Part shown: in pieces, positions 21,530 to 31,810 of the stretch
Position numbering within the stretch: the stretch's first letter is position 1
Layout of the letters: the number at the start of each line of letters is the position of its first letter
Assembly (NCBI GenBank): GCA_900073065.1
Contig: FJOG01000031.1
Coordinates: 595,314 to 659,313 of the forward strand
Direction of reading: 5' to 3'
Source of the DNA: Phialocephala subalpina
Lineage: Eukaryota > Ascomycota > Leotiomycetes > Helotiales > Mollisiaceae
Length of the DNA: 64,000 bases
Program-made: the position numbers and the translations under genes
Notes under the pieces: generated by a model
Seen by the model: the letters and a program-made list of their open reading frames with translations, nothing else
What the model was told of the DNA's origin: nothing
Databases searched by the model: none

Positions 21530-22493
21530 TGGCAGCTACTCTCCTGAAGACTACCCCGCCCACTGCAGCTCAGACTGCAACCGACTACCATCGAGTAGGA
21601 CTTATAACCATCTCCCCACGATCGACTTGACCTTGGACTCAACCAACCAAGCCTTCGAGACCCTCTCCAACGCTGCCTCCACGACTGGCGCAGCCCTCAT
21701 CACGAACCTCTCTATCAACCCCCCAATCGCCTCAATCCAACGACTATTCTCAATCCTCTACACAAACCCTACCCTCGCATCCCGTCTCAACGCAACGTAC
21801 CCCACCCGCGGCGTCTTCAAAGCCGCATGCCTCGACCCCTCCAGCTCCCCGAACATCGACCAGAAAACCACAATCGATCTCTCCGTCGCCCGTCTGCAGA
21901 AGCTGCGAGAGCTCGACCCCGCACTCGTGGATGATCTTGGTCAAGATTTCGACGATGTGCTGCGATTCTATACGGTGGTCGAAACGGACATAATGCCTTT
22001 GCTGATGCAGGCTACTTCTCGTATCGCGGCCTCAGATCTTGCGCCAATGCACGAGAATGGGAATAATAATTTGCGGTTGATTGATTACTTCCCGAGTGCT
22101 GAACCTACGGGACCCCGGTGCGGAGAGCACAGAGATTATGGTACATATACTGTGGTGTTCCAAGATGGATCGGTTGGTGGATTGGAGTTTGATGTTGATG
22201 GGAAGTGGATTCAAGTCCCAGCTAATGTGGATGCGGTTGTGTCCTGGGGTTGGTGCGGTGCCGTCCTGAGCAATGACCGAGTGAAGGCTGCCAAGCACAG
22301 AGTCCTACGAACTCAGCCGGTCCAGAAGCGGAGAACTACCGCGGTAGTCTTCGTGGCTCCAGACCTGGATGCTACATTGAAGCCGGTAGAGGGTTCGATG
22401 AAGGAGGATCACCCCAGCGTTTGGTCGGAGCAGATCATGGCCGGAGACCTGTGTTGGAGAGTTCAAACAAGTCATTTCGAAAAAATGGCGTAG
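21530..22493 (+). CDS. 2-oxoglutarate/Fe(II)-dependent dioxygenase, probable one-base frameshift near the start
   Basis: ATG 21530 opens a frame (MAATLLKTTPPTAAQTATDY) that stops after 26 codons. From about 21604 the next frame reads NHLPTIDLTLDSTNQAFETL and runs to TAG 22493. One missing base near 21604 links them; no ATG exists early in the second frame and no intron fits. The core is an isopenicillin-N-synthase-like oxygenase: HRDYGTYTVVFQDG carries the HxD iron ligands, AKHRVL gives the distal histidine, and QKRRTTAVVFVAP holds the 2-oxoglutarate arginine. Expected length about 320 aa. Substrate unknown; such enzymes hydroxylate or desaturate small metabolites. All catalytic residues are kept, so the shift could be an assembly error. 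Confidence 0.7.
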
Positions 22494-22801
22494 ACGAGAG
22501 GGGAACGAGGAGGGCGAGGTGATTGAGGGTGCGCAGGATAGGGAGGTGTCCGCATTTGTAAGAGCAGCTTAGGTAGTGATATTTACAAGTTCAATGTAAA
22601 TGTTATTTGATTTTCTATTTGCAGCTAGGCTTCACGACACAGTACCATACCATCATGCTCTTGCCCTTGGTATTCTCGAGAACCTGTACGAATCTGGTCT
22701 TTACAACATAAATACTGATGTCTATTATGACCGGTGCGTACGCGTTATCCGCGGCGTTACTAAGGGGAGGAGGAACCGAAACCGCTGGGTAGGCCGCAAG
22801 G
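22494..22801. other. no gene seen
   Basis: Downstream of the oxygenase; no supported frame. Confidence 0.35.
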
Positions 22802-22910
22802 AACCGGCACGAGGCCATGTTGAGGCTGCTGCTCGATAGTGGCAGAGTCGACGCCGACTTGAAGGATAATCAAGGTCGGACGCTGCTTACGTGCGCCGCA
22901 GATAATGGGC
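22802..22910 (+). pseudogene. ankyrin-repeat fragment
   Basis: One frame reads NRHEAMLRLLLDSGRVDADL then KDNQGRTLLTCAADNG, which matches the ankyrin pattern (helix pair, then D..GRT.L..AA..G). Only about one and a half repeats remain, without start or stop. It is a relic of a larger ankyrin-repeat protein. Confidence 0.6.
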
Positions 22911-23240
22911 CGTGGCATCTGGCACACGGCAGAACCGAAGGGTTGTCCACGGTTCATAAAGAAACATACATCTGAATCAGCATTCTACTGTGATTTGCTA
23001 AGGTTATTTGGAAGGCGACAATTGCGTTGGTTGTTGGGTTGTCTCGTTGGTATCCGAAGACTATCACTGATTGGTGCCGTGTGGTTGTACCACCTCAGAT
23101 GAATCATCCATGTCATATCTGCCTGCCCGTTTGTCAAAGACTTATTCAACATCTTCATTCCATTTCTCCAACGAAGGAGCAATAACTTCAACTAAAGGTG
23201 ACTGATCCCTCTTCTGAATACCTAAGAACAATTAAGAGTC

Positions 23241-23483
23241 ATGGGGAAAAAACAGAGGAAGTCCACAAACGACAAACCTCAGTCCTCTCCGCAGCCTCGT
23301 CCATCACAACAGTCAGTTGCAAACAAATCGAGTTCCAATGTCCCTCGAATGCCAAAACAATCAGCTGGCCATGATGCTCCTGGTATTGGACTTCCTTCAA
23401 CAACCAATCAACCCTTTTCCTCCTCCAGCTCTTACCACGCGATACCTCCTCCAGCAAGTCTTATTGAGTCTGTTGCCTGCTGA
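23241..23483 (+). CDS. short Ser/Pro/Gln-rich hypothetical protein (80 aa)
   Basis: An ATG at 23241 opens MGKKQRKSTNDKPQSSPQPR and a low-complexity Ser/Pro-rich run, ending at 23483. No domain is recognised. It overlaps the last codons of the minus-strand Myb gene by about 20 bases. It could be a first exon or chance; I keep it only as a possibility. Confidence 0.25.
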   Translation: MGKKQRKSTNDKPQSSPQPRPSQQSVANKSSSNVPRMPKQSAGHDAPGIGLPSTTNQPFSSSSSYHAIPPPASLIESVAC

Positions 23484-25601
23484 GGCTCTTGGTCCATTCG
23501 GGTGTAGCAGAGACGGTGCTTAAGGTGTTGACTGGTCGATGGAAGTTGCTAGGTTGGCGCATCACCATGACTACTTTTTTGAGTTTCGTAGAGTACTGCA
23601 CCTGGATTGCCCCTGGAGTCCGGTGCGGGAGGGCAGCATGGATCTCTTCCCACGAGCAGCCATCCACCTCCCTCATCTTGAGTATCGTCGCATCCTCTTC
23701 AGGTGTCCATCGAACACGCTTAATCCGAGGCCGCACCGCTGCGGAATGCATCTTGGAATGTGCGCCAGCGTCGTGAGGGGTTGCAGCCTCTGCGGACATC
23801 TCTTTATTGGAACGCATGCCCAACGCTTCGGAAAGGACGGGGAGGTAGAGGTGCTCCGGCATGTGTAGCAACTGGAACTCGAGATTATACGTTGTCTCAT
23901 TCCCGATCTTGGTGCGTTTGAGGAAACCTTGGAAGGGCCACTCTTGATACTCCGCAACTAGTGCCGACTCTGCCGGAGCGGAGGGACTTCGGGGGGTTCG
24001 CGGAGTGTGGTAGTGCTCGTCATCTGCCGGAGTTGGTAGATGCCCGTGTTCAGCTTGGGACCGCGCCTCGTCCATCTCAGGTTGCATGGTTGAGGATGGC
24101 GTGAGGCGGGGCGCTTGGCTATGCTCACCGGGAGGTGTTACAGCCTTGACGGTATGTGCTAAGGAGCGCTTTGCCGCTTTGCAGGTCGTGGGTCTCCGTC
24201 GTCCTCGTCGTTTGTGTCATGACTATGATCGCTGCTCTCGGATTGGTGGATGCCGCTATTGATCTCTTCAGCCTCATCTTGGTGCCGCCACTCCACATGG
24301 TAGTCATAGTCGCCCTCCCTCATCGCGTCTACTACTACGTCCTGTTGCTGCTGCTCTTGTGGCTCCTCCTGGTCCTAACTGCGGAGCGGAGAGCAATGTC
24401 CGAGCTCCTCTAATCTGCCGTAACTAGTTCCGCCTTGATCATGTTCCTGATCAATTGGAGGGTACGATGGCTCAGCAGACTGAGGTTGGGGACCTGGGGA
24501 CCTGGGGACCTGGGAGCCGTAGCTGAAAACCACTTCTCTTGCTCTCCGAAAGCCAGTTGCATGTCTCTTCCAAGCTCAGTGGTGTTTTCGTCGTTCCCTC
24601 CACCGTTCTCGTCCAACGGTTGGGGTAGAGTGTAGGACACTGGCACATTTAATGCGCTTCTCGTTGTTCTGTCGTCACTATATTGGTTGATCCGGCCGTG
24701 CGATGGCCCAGGGGGATGGTGGCGAGAGTGAGGCTGGCCTTGGGCGGGCGTAGAAGCCAAACCTTCCTGCTCGAGCGGAGGAATTGGACGGAGGTCGTCG
24801 TCAACAAAGCAGCCGTCTTCGACATCCCACCATGGTCCGTGGCCAGGCGGATCAGTTGGCTTGCTCGGCTCGGCAGTGGCTTCGGGTTGAGAGTATCTGA
24901 CTCGTCATCTTCGAGAATCACCGGTCTGTCTCGAGTGCCTTGGCTATCGCCTCCACCATCATCCAATCTCGGCTGTTTTCGATCGAGACGGCCACTTGTG
25001 TCAAGAGCAGGCCCCTCGAGATGCTGCAGGGTATCTTCAGAGTTCTGGTATGCTGTCGAGATCACCCTGCGCGAAATCTGAGCTAGGGGCTCGTCGACCG
25101 ATGGTAAGTCGCCGTCTGCTTCGTTGTCGCAGTTGGTGTGATCACGGCCTGCGATACCCACATCAGATTAGTTGTTCATCTCTAGAGTCCTCTCTCTTCG
25201 TACCTTGAGCTCCGACTGCATCATCTTCCTGATGAATTGCAGAGTCACGCCCCTGGTACTGGGCCAGTGCGACTGCAGACTTGAACAGGTTATCAGGCCT
25301 GCTGAGTATTTCGTCTGCTTTGTCGTTCAATGACGCTGGCTGGTTGCGTGGGCTGGTTGTCCGGCCAGATTTGCCATTCTTGCGCATGTGCAGTGAAGCA
25401 GGTTTGGAGGATGTTGGGTTCAGAAGGGGCTGCCAAAAAAGTTGAACATGACTCGGACCGGCAGTTGCCATTGCGAAAGAATTTGAAGTGGATAGAAGAA
25501 GTTGGTCCTGCAAAATTGCTGATTTCATGACTTGAGATTTCTTTGAAGCAGGAGGAACAGAAGGTTTATATGGCCGGCCCACAGGTAAACGCTGAACGAA
25601 G
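23461..25601 (-). pseudogene. Myb/SANT-domain protein, at least two frame breaks
   Basis: The minus-strand gene includes an exon from about 25601 to 25204 (VGRPYKPSVPPASKKSQVMK...), a 55-bp intron (donor GTACGAAG, acceptor ATCGCAG at 25149), then a long acidic, Pro-rich region. Frames must shift near 24890 (into KPTDPPGHGPWWDVEDGCFV) and near 24160 (into SLAHTVKAVTPPGEHSQAP). The final part has VAEYQEWPFQGFLKRTKIGN and a Myb/SANT-like domain, KRVRWTPEEDATILKMREVD plus CSWEEIHAALPHRTPGAIQV, with the expected Trp spacing, ending at 23461. It is probably a nuclear DNA-binding protein; upstream exons likely extend toward the TATA element at 26.8 kb. The frame breaks may be decay or assembly indels; the DNA-binding domain itself is intact. 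Confidence 0.55.
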
Positions 25602-26814
25602 ATGGGCCCGTCCTCTTACCTCGCCCTCCGTGCCCATTTGCCGCTCACAACTGCCATGCCATCATCGCCAGCTTGTCTTCCCCCCTCCCTGCACTCTGAG
25701 ATACGCCTTGTTTTGCCAGTGTTGGAGAAGTCCGCCCGCGAGGTAGCGCTCGACGCTGTAAGGGATTCAGCCCGCCATCCCATGCAGAGCTGAGCCCATG
25801 CGACCTTCCTAAACCAAGAAGACCATCGGCCGACGCACTCCTCAGTGCCGGCGTGCAGAGAAAATGATCCTTATGCAGGCCCCAAGGCGTCCAACTCATT
25901 CTGCCAAGAATGCGAGGGCTGGGTGTTGCGGAGTCTGAGGTCAGAAGGCTCTGAGTCTGCCTGCACTTCACTACCTGCTTGTCCTACCCATGTATCCGAC
26001 AGCGTCGCCGCCGATCGAGAGGTCGTGCGGGGATCTGCAATTCCTGCTCCCCCGCCCTGCCCAATTCGAACCTGGAATGGATTTCCTTATCTCTCCATCA
26101 CTGTATTAACAGCTCGGGAGGAGGTGAATCGCAGCAGCTGCGTCGACGGGCGGGGTCGTGTGACGGTTTTCGAAAGAGGGGATGTCAAATTTCGGACCGT
26201 AGGATGTTGGAGCCAGAACTCTAACTATCCAATCTCCTCCTGCCACGTACGCAGAGATCAGCCTTGTTGCAGGTGAGCCAAAGTCCAGGCACACAAACAC
26301 AATCTACCTCTTCCGCTGGGTCAAAGGAGCTCACCGAAACGCCGCCACCGCCGACACGCAATCGATCTGTGGCGTAGCTAGGCAGAAGCCAGCCACGCCG
26401 TCGTGCGGCATTTTCTTGATTGGCCATGTCGTAACGCTGAGGCATGGCCAAGGCAGAGCATACGCAATCGCAATCACCAACAAGTACTGCCGTGAGAGTC
26501 GTGATGGTGCGACGACGAGCAGGAGGTGTATGAGATCCAGCTCATGCTCGTATCTCGGCCAATGCGACGTAGTTCAGAGGGTCGATCGCCGTCGCGGACG
26601 CTCACGAGCATCGAAGTTGTAGTGGAAGATCGAGGATTCTGGCTTCAAACCGCGTGTCGCCAGGGTCTCTTCAGCTGCGGTGAGGCCAACGGAGGTGGCA
26701 GCGGTGGGGTAGGGGGAGGATGGCGCATGACCAAACGATCAAGCGATGGGAGTGTTGGGAGTGTTGGGGAAGGATGGAAGAGGAAGATGGTTAAGGAGGG
26801 GGCAGCGCGCGGTC
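25602..26814. other. probable 5' exons and leader of the Myb gene; exons not resolved
   Basis: GC-rich sequence with a minus-strand frame at 26451-26221 (MANQENAARRRGWLLPSYAT) that ends near a GTGAGC donor-like site. The region just below the TATA element is CT-rich on the minus strand, like a fungal leader. I could not connect exons with confidence. Confidence 0.35.
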
Positions 26815-26821
26815 TTTATAG
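26815..26821 (-). promoter_or_regulatory. TATA-like element reading leftward
   Basis: TATAAAG on the minus strand is followed by a pyrimidine-rich stretch (CCCTCCTTAACCATCTTCC and similar), the usual layout of a fungal promoter. The next recognisable gene on that strand is the Myb/SANT protein. Confidence 0.4.
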
Positions 26822-26894
26822 ACGTCGAAAGCGGCGGCGGGCCCGTGCACGTACCTTGCCTGATGCGGCGGGCGCTAAACCCGGGGGGGCCGAC

Positions 26895-27660
26895 TCTACG
26901 CTGCAGATTATAATTTTAAATAAATATTTAAAAATATAAAATTTTATTTAATTTATTATATAAAAAATTAAAAATTAAAAATTAATATTAAAATTTTAAT
27001 AATATATTTATTAAAAATTTATAAAAATTTATTTTAAAATATAAAATAAATTAATTAATTATAATAATTAATTTAATTTAAAATAAAATATTAATTAATT
27101 TTTTTAATAATATAATATAAAAACGAAAAAAATGAAAATATATTCGCGAAATATAAATTATATTAAATATTATTTAATTGAAAAATAAAATATTAATATA
27201 TTTATTTTAATAAAATATTATAATTTTAAAATTTAAGAAAAAATATATTTCAATTTAAACAAAATTATATTGAATTTATTATTAGTTTTAATTATATTTA
27301 TAAAAAAATAAAATAAAATCTTTTTTAATTAATATATTTTTTTTAAATCGGAATTATTAAAATTTTTAATTTTATTTAATTTTTAAATAAAGTTAAATAA
27401 ATATTTAAATAAAATCAAATATTTATATTATTTTATAAAAGTTTTTTTTAGTAATTCTTATAATTCTTATTTATTTTAATATTTTTAAAGCTTATATATT
27501 ATTATTTTATTTATTAATGAAAAAGAAATTAATAAATAATATTTTATTGGTTTTGGATTTTATATATTTTATAATTACGTTTTTTATATCATTTTAATAT
27601 AATAATATACGATTCGTATAATAATACCGTATAGAATTTGTATTTGTACGTATCCCTCTC
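26895..27660. repeat. extreme AT-rich, RIP-like island
   Basis: Nearly all bases are A or T, with dense TA, AAAT and TTTA strings and no coding potential. The edge at about 26895 is abrupt against GC-rich sequence. This is what heavy RIP leaves of a repeated element. The original element is not recognisable. The island cuts off the 5' part of the following oxidoreductase gene. Confidence 0.8.
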
Positions 27661-27734
27661 AAAAGTTACTACTTTAATAGTACAAAACCCCTTGAATACG
27701 GCGCTAGAATTACCATTGCACACTACTTACAGCA

Positions 27735-28540
27735 CTGCGTCAGTCTAAGAAGCGGAAACGAGATTGACTATGCGTATCTGGTGATAGCCACCGGCTCTTG
27801 GGGAGGCGTACCATCGCGTCTGAATGCCGAAGATAAAACGGCGGGAATCAACGTCCTCCGTGGTCTAAAAAGCCAGATTTAGAAATCAAACGATGTCGTC
27901 GTGCTTGGTGGTGGCCCTGCAGGAGTAGAGCTCGCGGCTGATGCCAAAGAATACTATCCGCACAAAAATGTCACTCTCATTCATTCCCGAAAGCAGCTCT
28001 TGCAAAATTTCGACGCCAAGTTGCATCATGTCGCCATCAAAACACTACAGGAGCTAGGAGTTAACGTCATGCTCGGTGAAAGGCTATCAGCCGATGCCCA
28101 AGGGGAGGCAGATCTGTCGTTGCATACTAGACAGACAATCCCTTGTGACTTATTAGTACACTGCTAGATATACTCCTCATGATCCTGTGCTGATGCCTTC
28201 CAGATAAGATGTGTCGGTCAAACAGCTGCAACGGAGAGTGTCTCAAACCTCATTCCATCCTCGTTGACAGAGTCTGGTCATATCAAAGTCAACCCACACT
28301 ACAAGTCACGGATCCAGCATTCCCTAACATCTATGCTGCAGGTGATGTTGCAGAGTTGGGCATAACTCCAAATTCCCGTGCTGCAATGGAGCAGGCGACG
28401 GTGGTAGCTGATAATGTGTTGTATGCAATCCGTGGAAAACGACAGGCCGAGTATAGTTACAGGTTGTGGCAAGGTGGCATAGAGTTGACGCTTGGGATTG
28501 TAAGTCAAAAGCAATGCAACTCCTGGGGATGAGCACTGAC
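27735..28540 (+). pseudogene. AIF/AMID-like FAD-NAD(P) oxidoreductase, N-terminus lost
   Basis: From about 27735 a frame reads LVIATGSWGG, a TAG after LKSQI, then VVVLGGGPAGVELAADAKEY, the second (NADH) dinucleotide fold of pyridine-nucleotide-disulphide reductases. A likely intron (donor GTACAC about 28154, GCTGAT branch, acceptor TTCCAG about 28203) leads to IRCVGQTAATESVSNLIPSS. One base is then missing near 28292; the shifted frame gives DPAFPNIYAAGDVAELG and the final segment NSRAAMEQATVVADNVLYAI. The first FAD-binding fold is absent because the AT island replaces it. Relatives are flavoproteins of the AIFM2/NDH-2-like group that oxidise NAD(P)H. Dead copy. Confidence 0.78.
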
Positions 28541-29575
28541 GACTTTAGACCAAGGAAGTGCTTTACTTGCAGGATAGTGACAGAGTCGCCTTTATGCACA
28601 AGAAGAACAAAAGCCTTGGCCTCATGAGTGCGGGGTGTTGGAAGATCCTGGGTACCCAACCATCCGTAGATCAAGACGAGCCGAATCCCGTGTAGATGAT
28701 CCCGGCAGGAAGCCATCACTTCAAGTGTCATTTCTGGTTAGGACAAAGGCGGTAAGGGTGATATTCGAATAAGAGCTGGCGTTTCTTTATGGTCTCCTCA
28801 CCACAAATATCCCTATGTAGAATATAACTATACAGTCTATAGCCTGAGCAAAATCTAAGTTGAGTAGCTCAATAGAATTTTAATAGTAGCCTCAATGCAC
28901 GCTTTCTCGCAGACTCAGTTAGTTTTCTCGATTTCCTACCTTCTCTGGTCGGCCATGGCATTCAAATGAAATGAAATTATTTTCTTTTTCGGCATTTAAT
29001 TTTAGAACTGCGCTGCATGCACGTTCACCTGGTATTATGGCTTTTAAGCAACAGTAGCCTAAGATACTTCGGCAGATATCAGCATGAGCGAAAAGAGTCA
29101 GTGATCTTTAGATCTTATGTATGTAATGGCCGCGAGTTACTCGCTTGAATATCTGTCTTGCTGCCTAGATCTTGTTAGTTGTTGGTAAGCAACTCGGGAT
29201 GGCTGTATCGGCTTTATCAAGGCAGCTATCTATGGTGTTATCCCTGATGTTATCAGTTATAAACAAGATTTACTGCAGGATCTGAAAGGTTTATTGATCA
29301 GACCTTTTGATGGTTTCTCTCCACTCATGTCGTGACGTGTACAATTAAACTTTTCCATATATCGCTCCAAAATTCAAATTCTATCTATTTGAAGCTGTCT
29401 ATCTCATCCAACGCCGTCTACTCCCCCACGCCTCTAAAATACAAAATCTATCTATATGAAGGACTGTCTATCTTATTCAGCGCCGTCTATCTCATTCAAA
29501 GCCGTCCGCCCTTGGCCCGCTCAGAGATTCGTCAACTTAGTACAAACCCTGGTTAGCTAGCCACGATCGTTTTCT
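28541..29575. other. no gene seen
   Basis: Moderately AT-rich spacer. At 29385-29510 there is an imperfect repetition of a CTATCTCATYCAACGCCGTCT-like phrase (three to four times). Nothing coding is supported. Confidence 0.4.
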
Positions 29576-31003
29576 TTAACCTTGGGACCTTTGGCAAATT
29601 TGGGCGCAGACCATAAGGCAGACTCCAGCCATGGTCACGGCGCCGGCAAACCCTATGGCCTCATCGTATCCACCGTAATGTGCTATCATAGCTCCAGCGA
29701 TTGGCGATCCTGTCAACCCCGCAATACCCAAGATACCTACAGCCATACCAATATACGTCCCAATCTCGCTTGGATGGGGCGCAATGTGGGCGATGGTCGA
29801 GGCGAACATCCCGACAACAACTCCTGAGAAGACACCAAACAGCACCGAGAACACAAGTATTGCTGCATTTGACAGAATTCGGTACCAGCAGAAAATGAGG
29901 ATCCCGCAGATGGCTGAAGACGCAGTGAGGATATTATATTCGCCCCAGTGGGCAGCAAGAAATCCGGCGCTAAGTCGCCCAATCAATGAACCAGCGTTGA
30001 GTATTGAGATCGAGTACCAGGCCAGGTTGCGACTCATTCCTTGTGCCTCGGAGTAGCTGGGCAAGAAAAAGATCGGGACGAGTATGCCCCAAATCACAAG
30101 AAATAATCCTGCTACTTGGAGGGAATATACGGGATTCTTGAATGCCTCTGGCAGGAAATGCGGTCCCTTTCGAGCAGCGACTCTCGGCTTAATCGTTAAG
30201 CACGCAAGCAGGCATAGCCCTAGTATGATGAATCCCACAACTCTAACTGTCCAGCCGAAGCCTAAGGAAGATGAGTAGAGAAGTCGATTGATGATTATGG
30301 GAAAGAGGACACCGCCTAGAGATGAGCCTGAGGATGAAATCGCAATAGCTAGCGGCCGTCTTCTGTGGAAGTAGTGGCCAATAGTGGCGATGGCTGGTGA
30401 GTAGACCATGCCACATGCTATGCCGCCCAAGACTCCCTGTGCAAGCAGGAACTGGTAGTACTTCTTACAGACGCTGGTGAGCATGACCGATGTAACGAAC
30501 ATGGCCGAAGCGGGCCATAAAACGACCTATCAATATCGTACTTAGTAACGGTCTCTCTGTCATCGTTAAAGAGAAACATACTTTCGGTCCGAAGCGATCT
30601 GAAATAGGGCCAGAGACAAGGCCTGCTGAGAACATGGCAAAAAACTGGAAGGACCCAATCCAAGCTACAGTTGAAGGGGTTTCACCTGTGATCTCGAGGT
30701 AGTAAGACTCATAGATCCTGGACGATCGTCACGGGTTAGCAATGGACAAATTATCGACAGTGCGCGACGTAGGGGAAGATCATACCCAAATGCATTAATA
30801 TAACCAAAAGTGAAGAACATTACCGCCCAGCAACCTAGCACAGTTAACCACCCCCTCAGACTTCCTTCGGGGAAGCTGACGGCTGGCAGGGACTCGGCGG
30901 GGTTTGCATCTGGTGGTGATGAGCTGAGTGGTTGTGGGGGTGAATCTGGAGCCCGCCGCTCGAGATCCAGGGACTTCTCGTTCTTGTTCTCAGTATCAGA
31001 CAT
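29576..31003 (-). CDS. MFS transporter, monocarboxylate (MCT/SLC16) type (three exons, 434 aa)
   Basis: Exons on the minus strand are 31003-30786, 30717-30582 and 30526-29576; introns of 68 and 55 bp have GTATGA and GTATGT donors and keep frame. The protein has a hydrophilic Pro/Ser-rich head of about 50 residues, then the family signature EGSLRGWLTVLGCW at the first helix, SDRFGPK in the loop after helix 2, YSPAIATIGHYFHRRRPLAI and the following helices, for about 12 in total. MCT-type fungal proteins import monocarboxylates or other small acids across the plasma membrane; the cargo here is unknown. It diverges from the siderophore transporter gene with 807 bp between the start codons. Intact. 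Confidence 0.88.
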
Positions 31004-31451
31004 GTTTTCTGTGATGTGGATTCCCAGGTATCGTAGGAGGGCTATCGAGGTGACTTTTTTGTTGACAAGCAGGTGCAATATACCTCTCCAACTTTTCGTT
31101 AAGACGAGAGTACTTTTATAAGTGGAAGGTTTGAGCACCAAGGGCTCACATCGGACGAAACAGACATTTCCGACTATGCTGTCCGGTAAAGCCTATTTGG
31201 AGGCATGAGTGCTAGTAATGACCGAGAGCACTCGGTCATGCCGGCATCAATTGGTGCGCTGAGCTGAGCAGACTCGTATTTAGGTGGGTCGTAGTGACCC
31301 TCACATATTCACTGAGAGAGTTCAAGGCCGAGCACCAGGAGCGGGAACATTTCCACAGACATTGATTTGCCAATATACGGAGCGGAGTCCGAAAGTCGTT
31401 GCGGCGCGGCGACATGAAGGGTCCGTGCCAAGGCGCCAACTTGGCTAGATG

Positions 31452-31479
31452 ATCTGATTAGATGGATCAAAAAGATAAG
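31452..31479. promoter_or_regulatory. GATA-type motifs between divergent transporters
   Basis: ATCTGATTA at 31452-31460 differs by one base from ATCTGATAA, the site bound by the fungal iron repressor (SreA/Sre1 group). GATAAG follows at 31474-31479. Both lie upstream of the siderophore transporter start (31811) and of the MCT-type gene. Iron repression is an inference from the motif and target type. Confidence 0.35.
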
Positions 31480-31483
31480 ATCA

Positions 31484-31566
31484 AGATTAGCTCGGTTGGT
31501 AGAACTACGACTCTGTACCTGTCGCTTCGCTCGCCGCGCCGAGTCCTCTTGTTCGATGAAAAAAAA
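31484..31566 (+). other. tRNA-like A and B boxes (degenerate tRNA or SINE head)
   Basis: TAGCTCGGTTGG at 31488-31499 matches a tRNA A box, and TTGTTCGAT at 31549-31557 resembles a B box. A run of A follows at 31559-31567. The arms do not fold into a good cloverleaf, so it is not called a tRNA. It may be a decayed tRNA or tRNA-derived SINE, or chance. Confidence 0.25.
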
Positions 31567-31685
31567 AGTTGTCGATTTGGGTCATCAAAAGGTGATTCAT
31601 GACACTACTTTGCTCTGGCTTCCACCCCGGCGTATCTCAAAGACTTGGGATGCCGATGTCGGAAATTCTCAAGATGCATTATTTG

Positions 31686-31696
31686 TATATTTAAAA
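31686..31696 (+). promoter_or_regulatory. TATA-like element for the siderophore transporter
   Basis: GTATATTTAAA lies about 115 bp before ATG 31811 in otherwise mixed sequence, in the position of a fungal core promoter. Confidence 0.35.
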
Positions 31697-31810
31697 GGAT
31701 CCCCAGGGGCTTTGACCTGAAGAAAGCACTCATTGCTGCACTATCGCACTGTTCGCTCATCTGCTTATACAAGATACCCCTCTTGGCCCGTCATTAATTG
31801 ATCTTCAGGC

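Noticed and set aside
24156..24413. Hydrophobic plus-strand frame resembling a membrane protein
   Set aside because: It is the complement of the acidic Gln/Asp-rich part of the Myb/SANT gene; hydrophobicity is a strand artefact.
31484..31566. Functional tRNA gene
   Set aside because: A and B boxes are present but acceptor, T and D arms do not pair acceptably.
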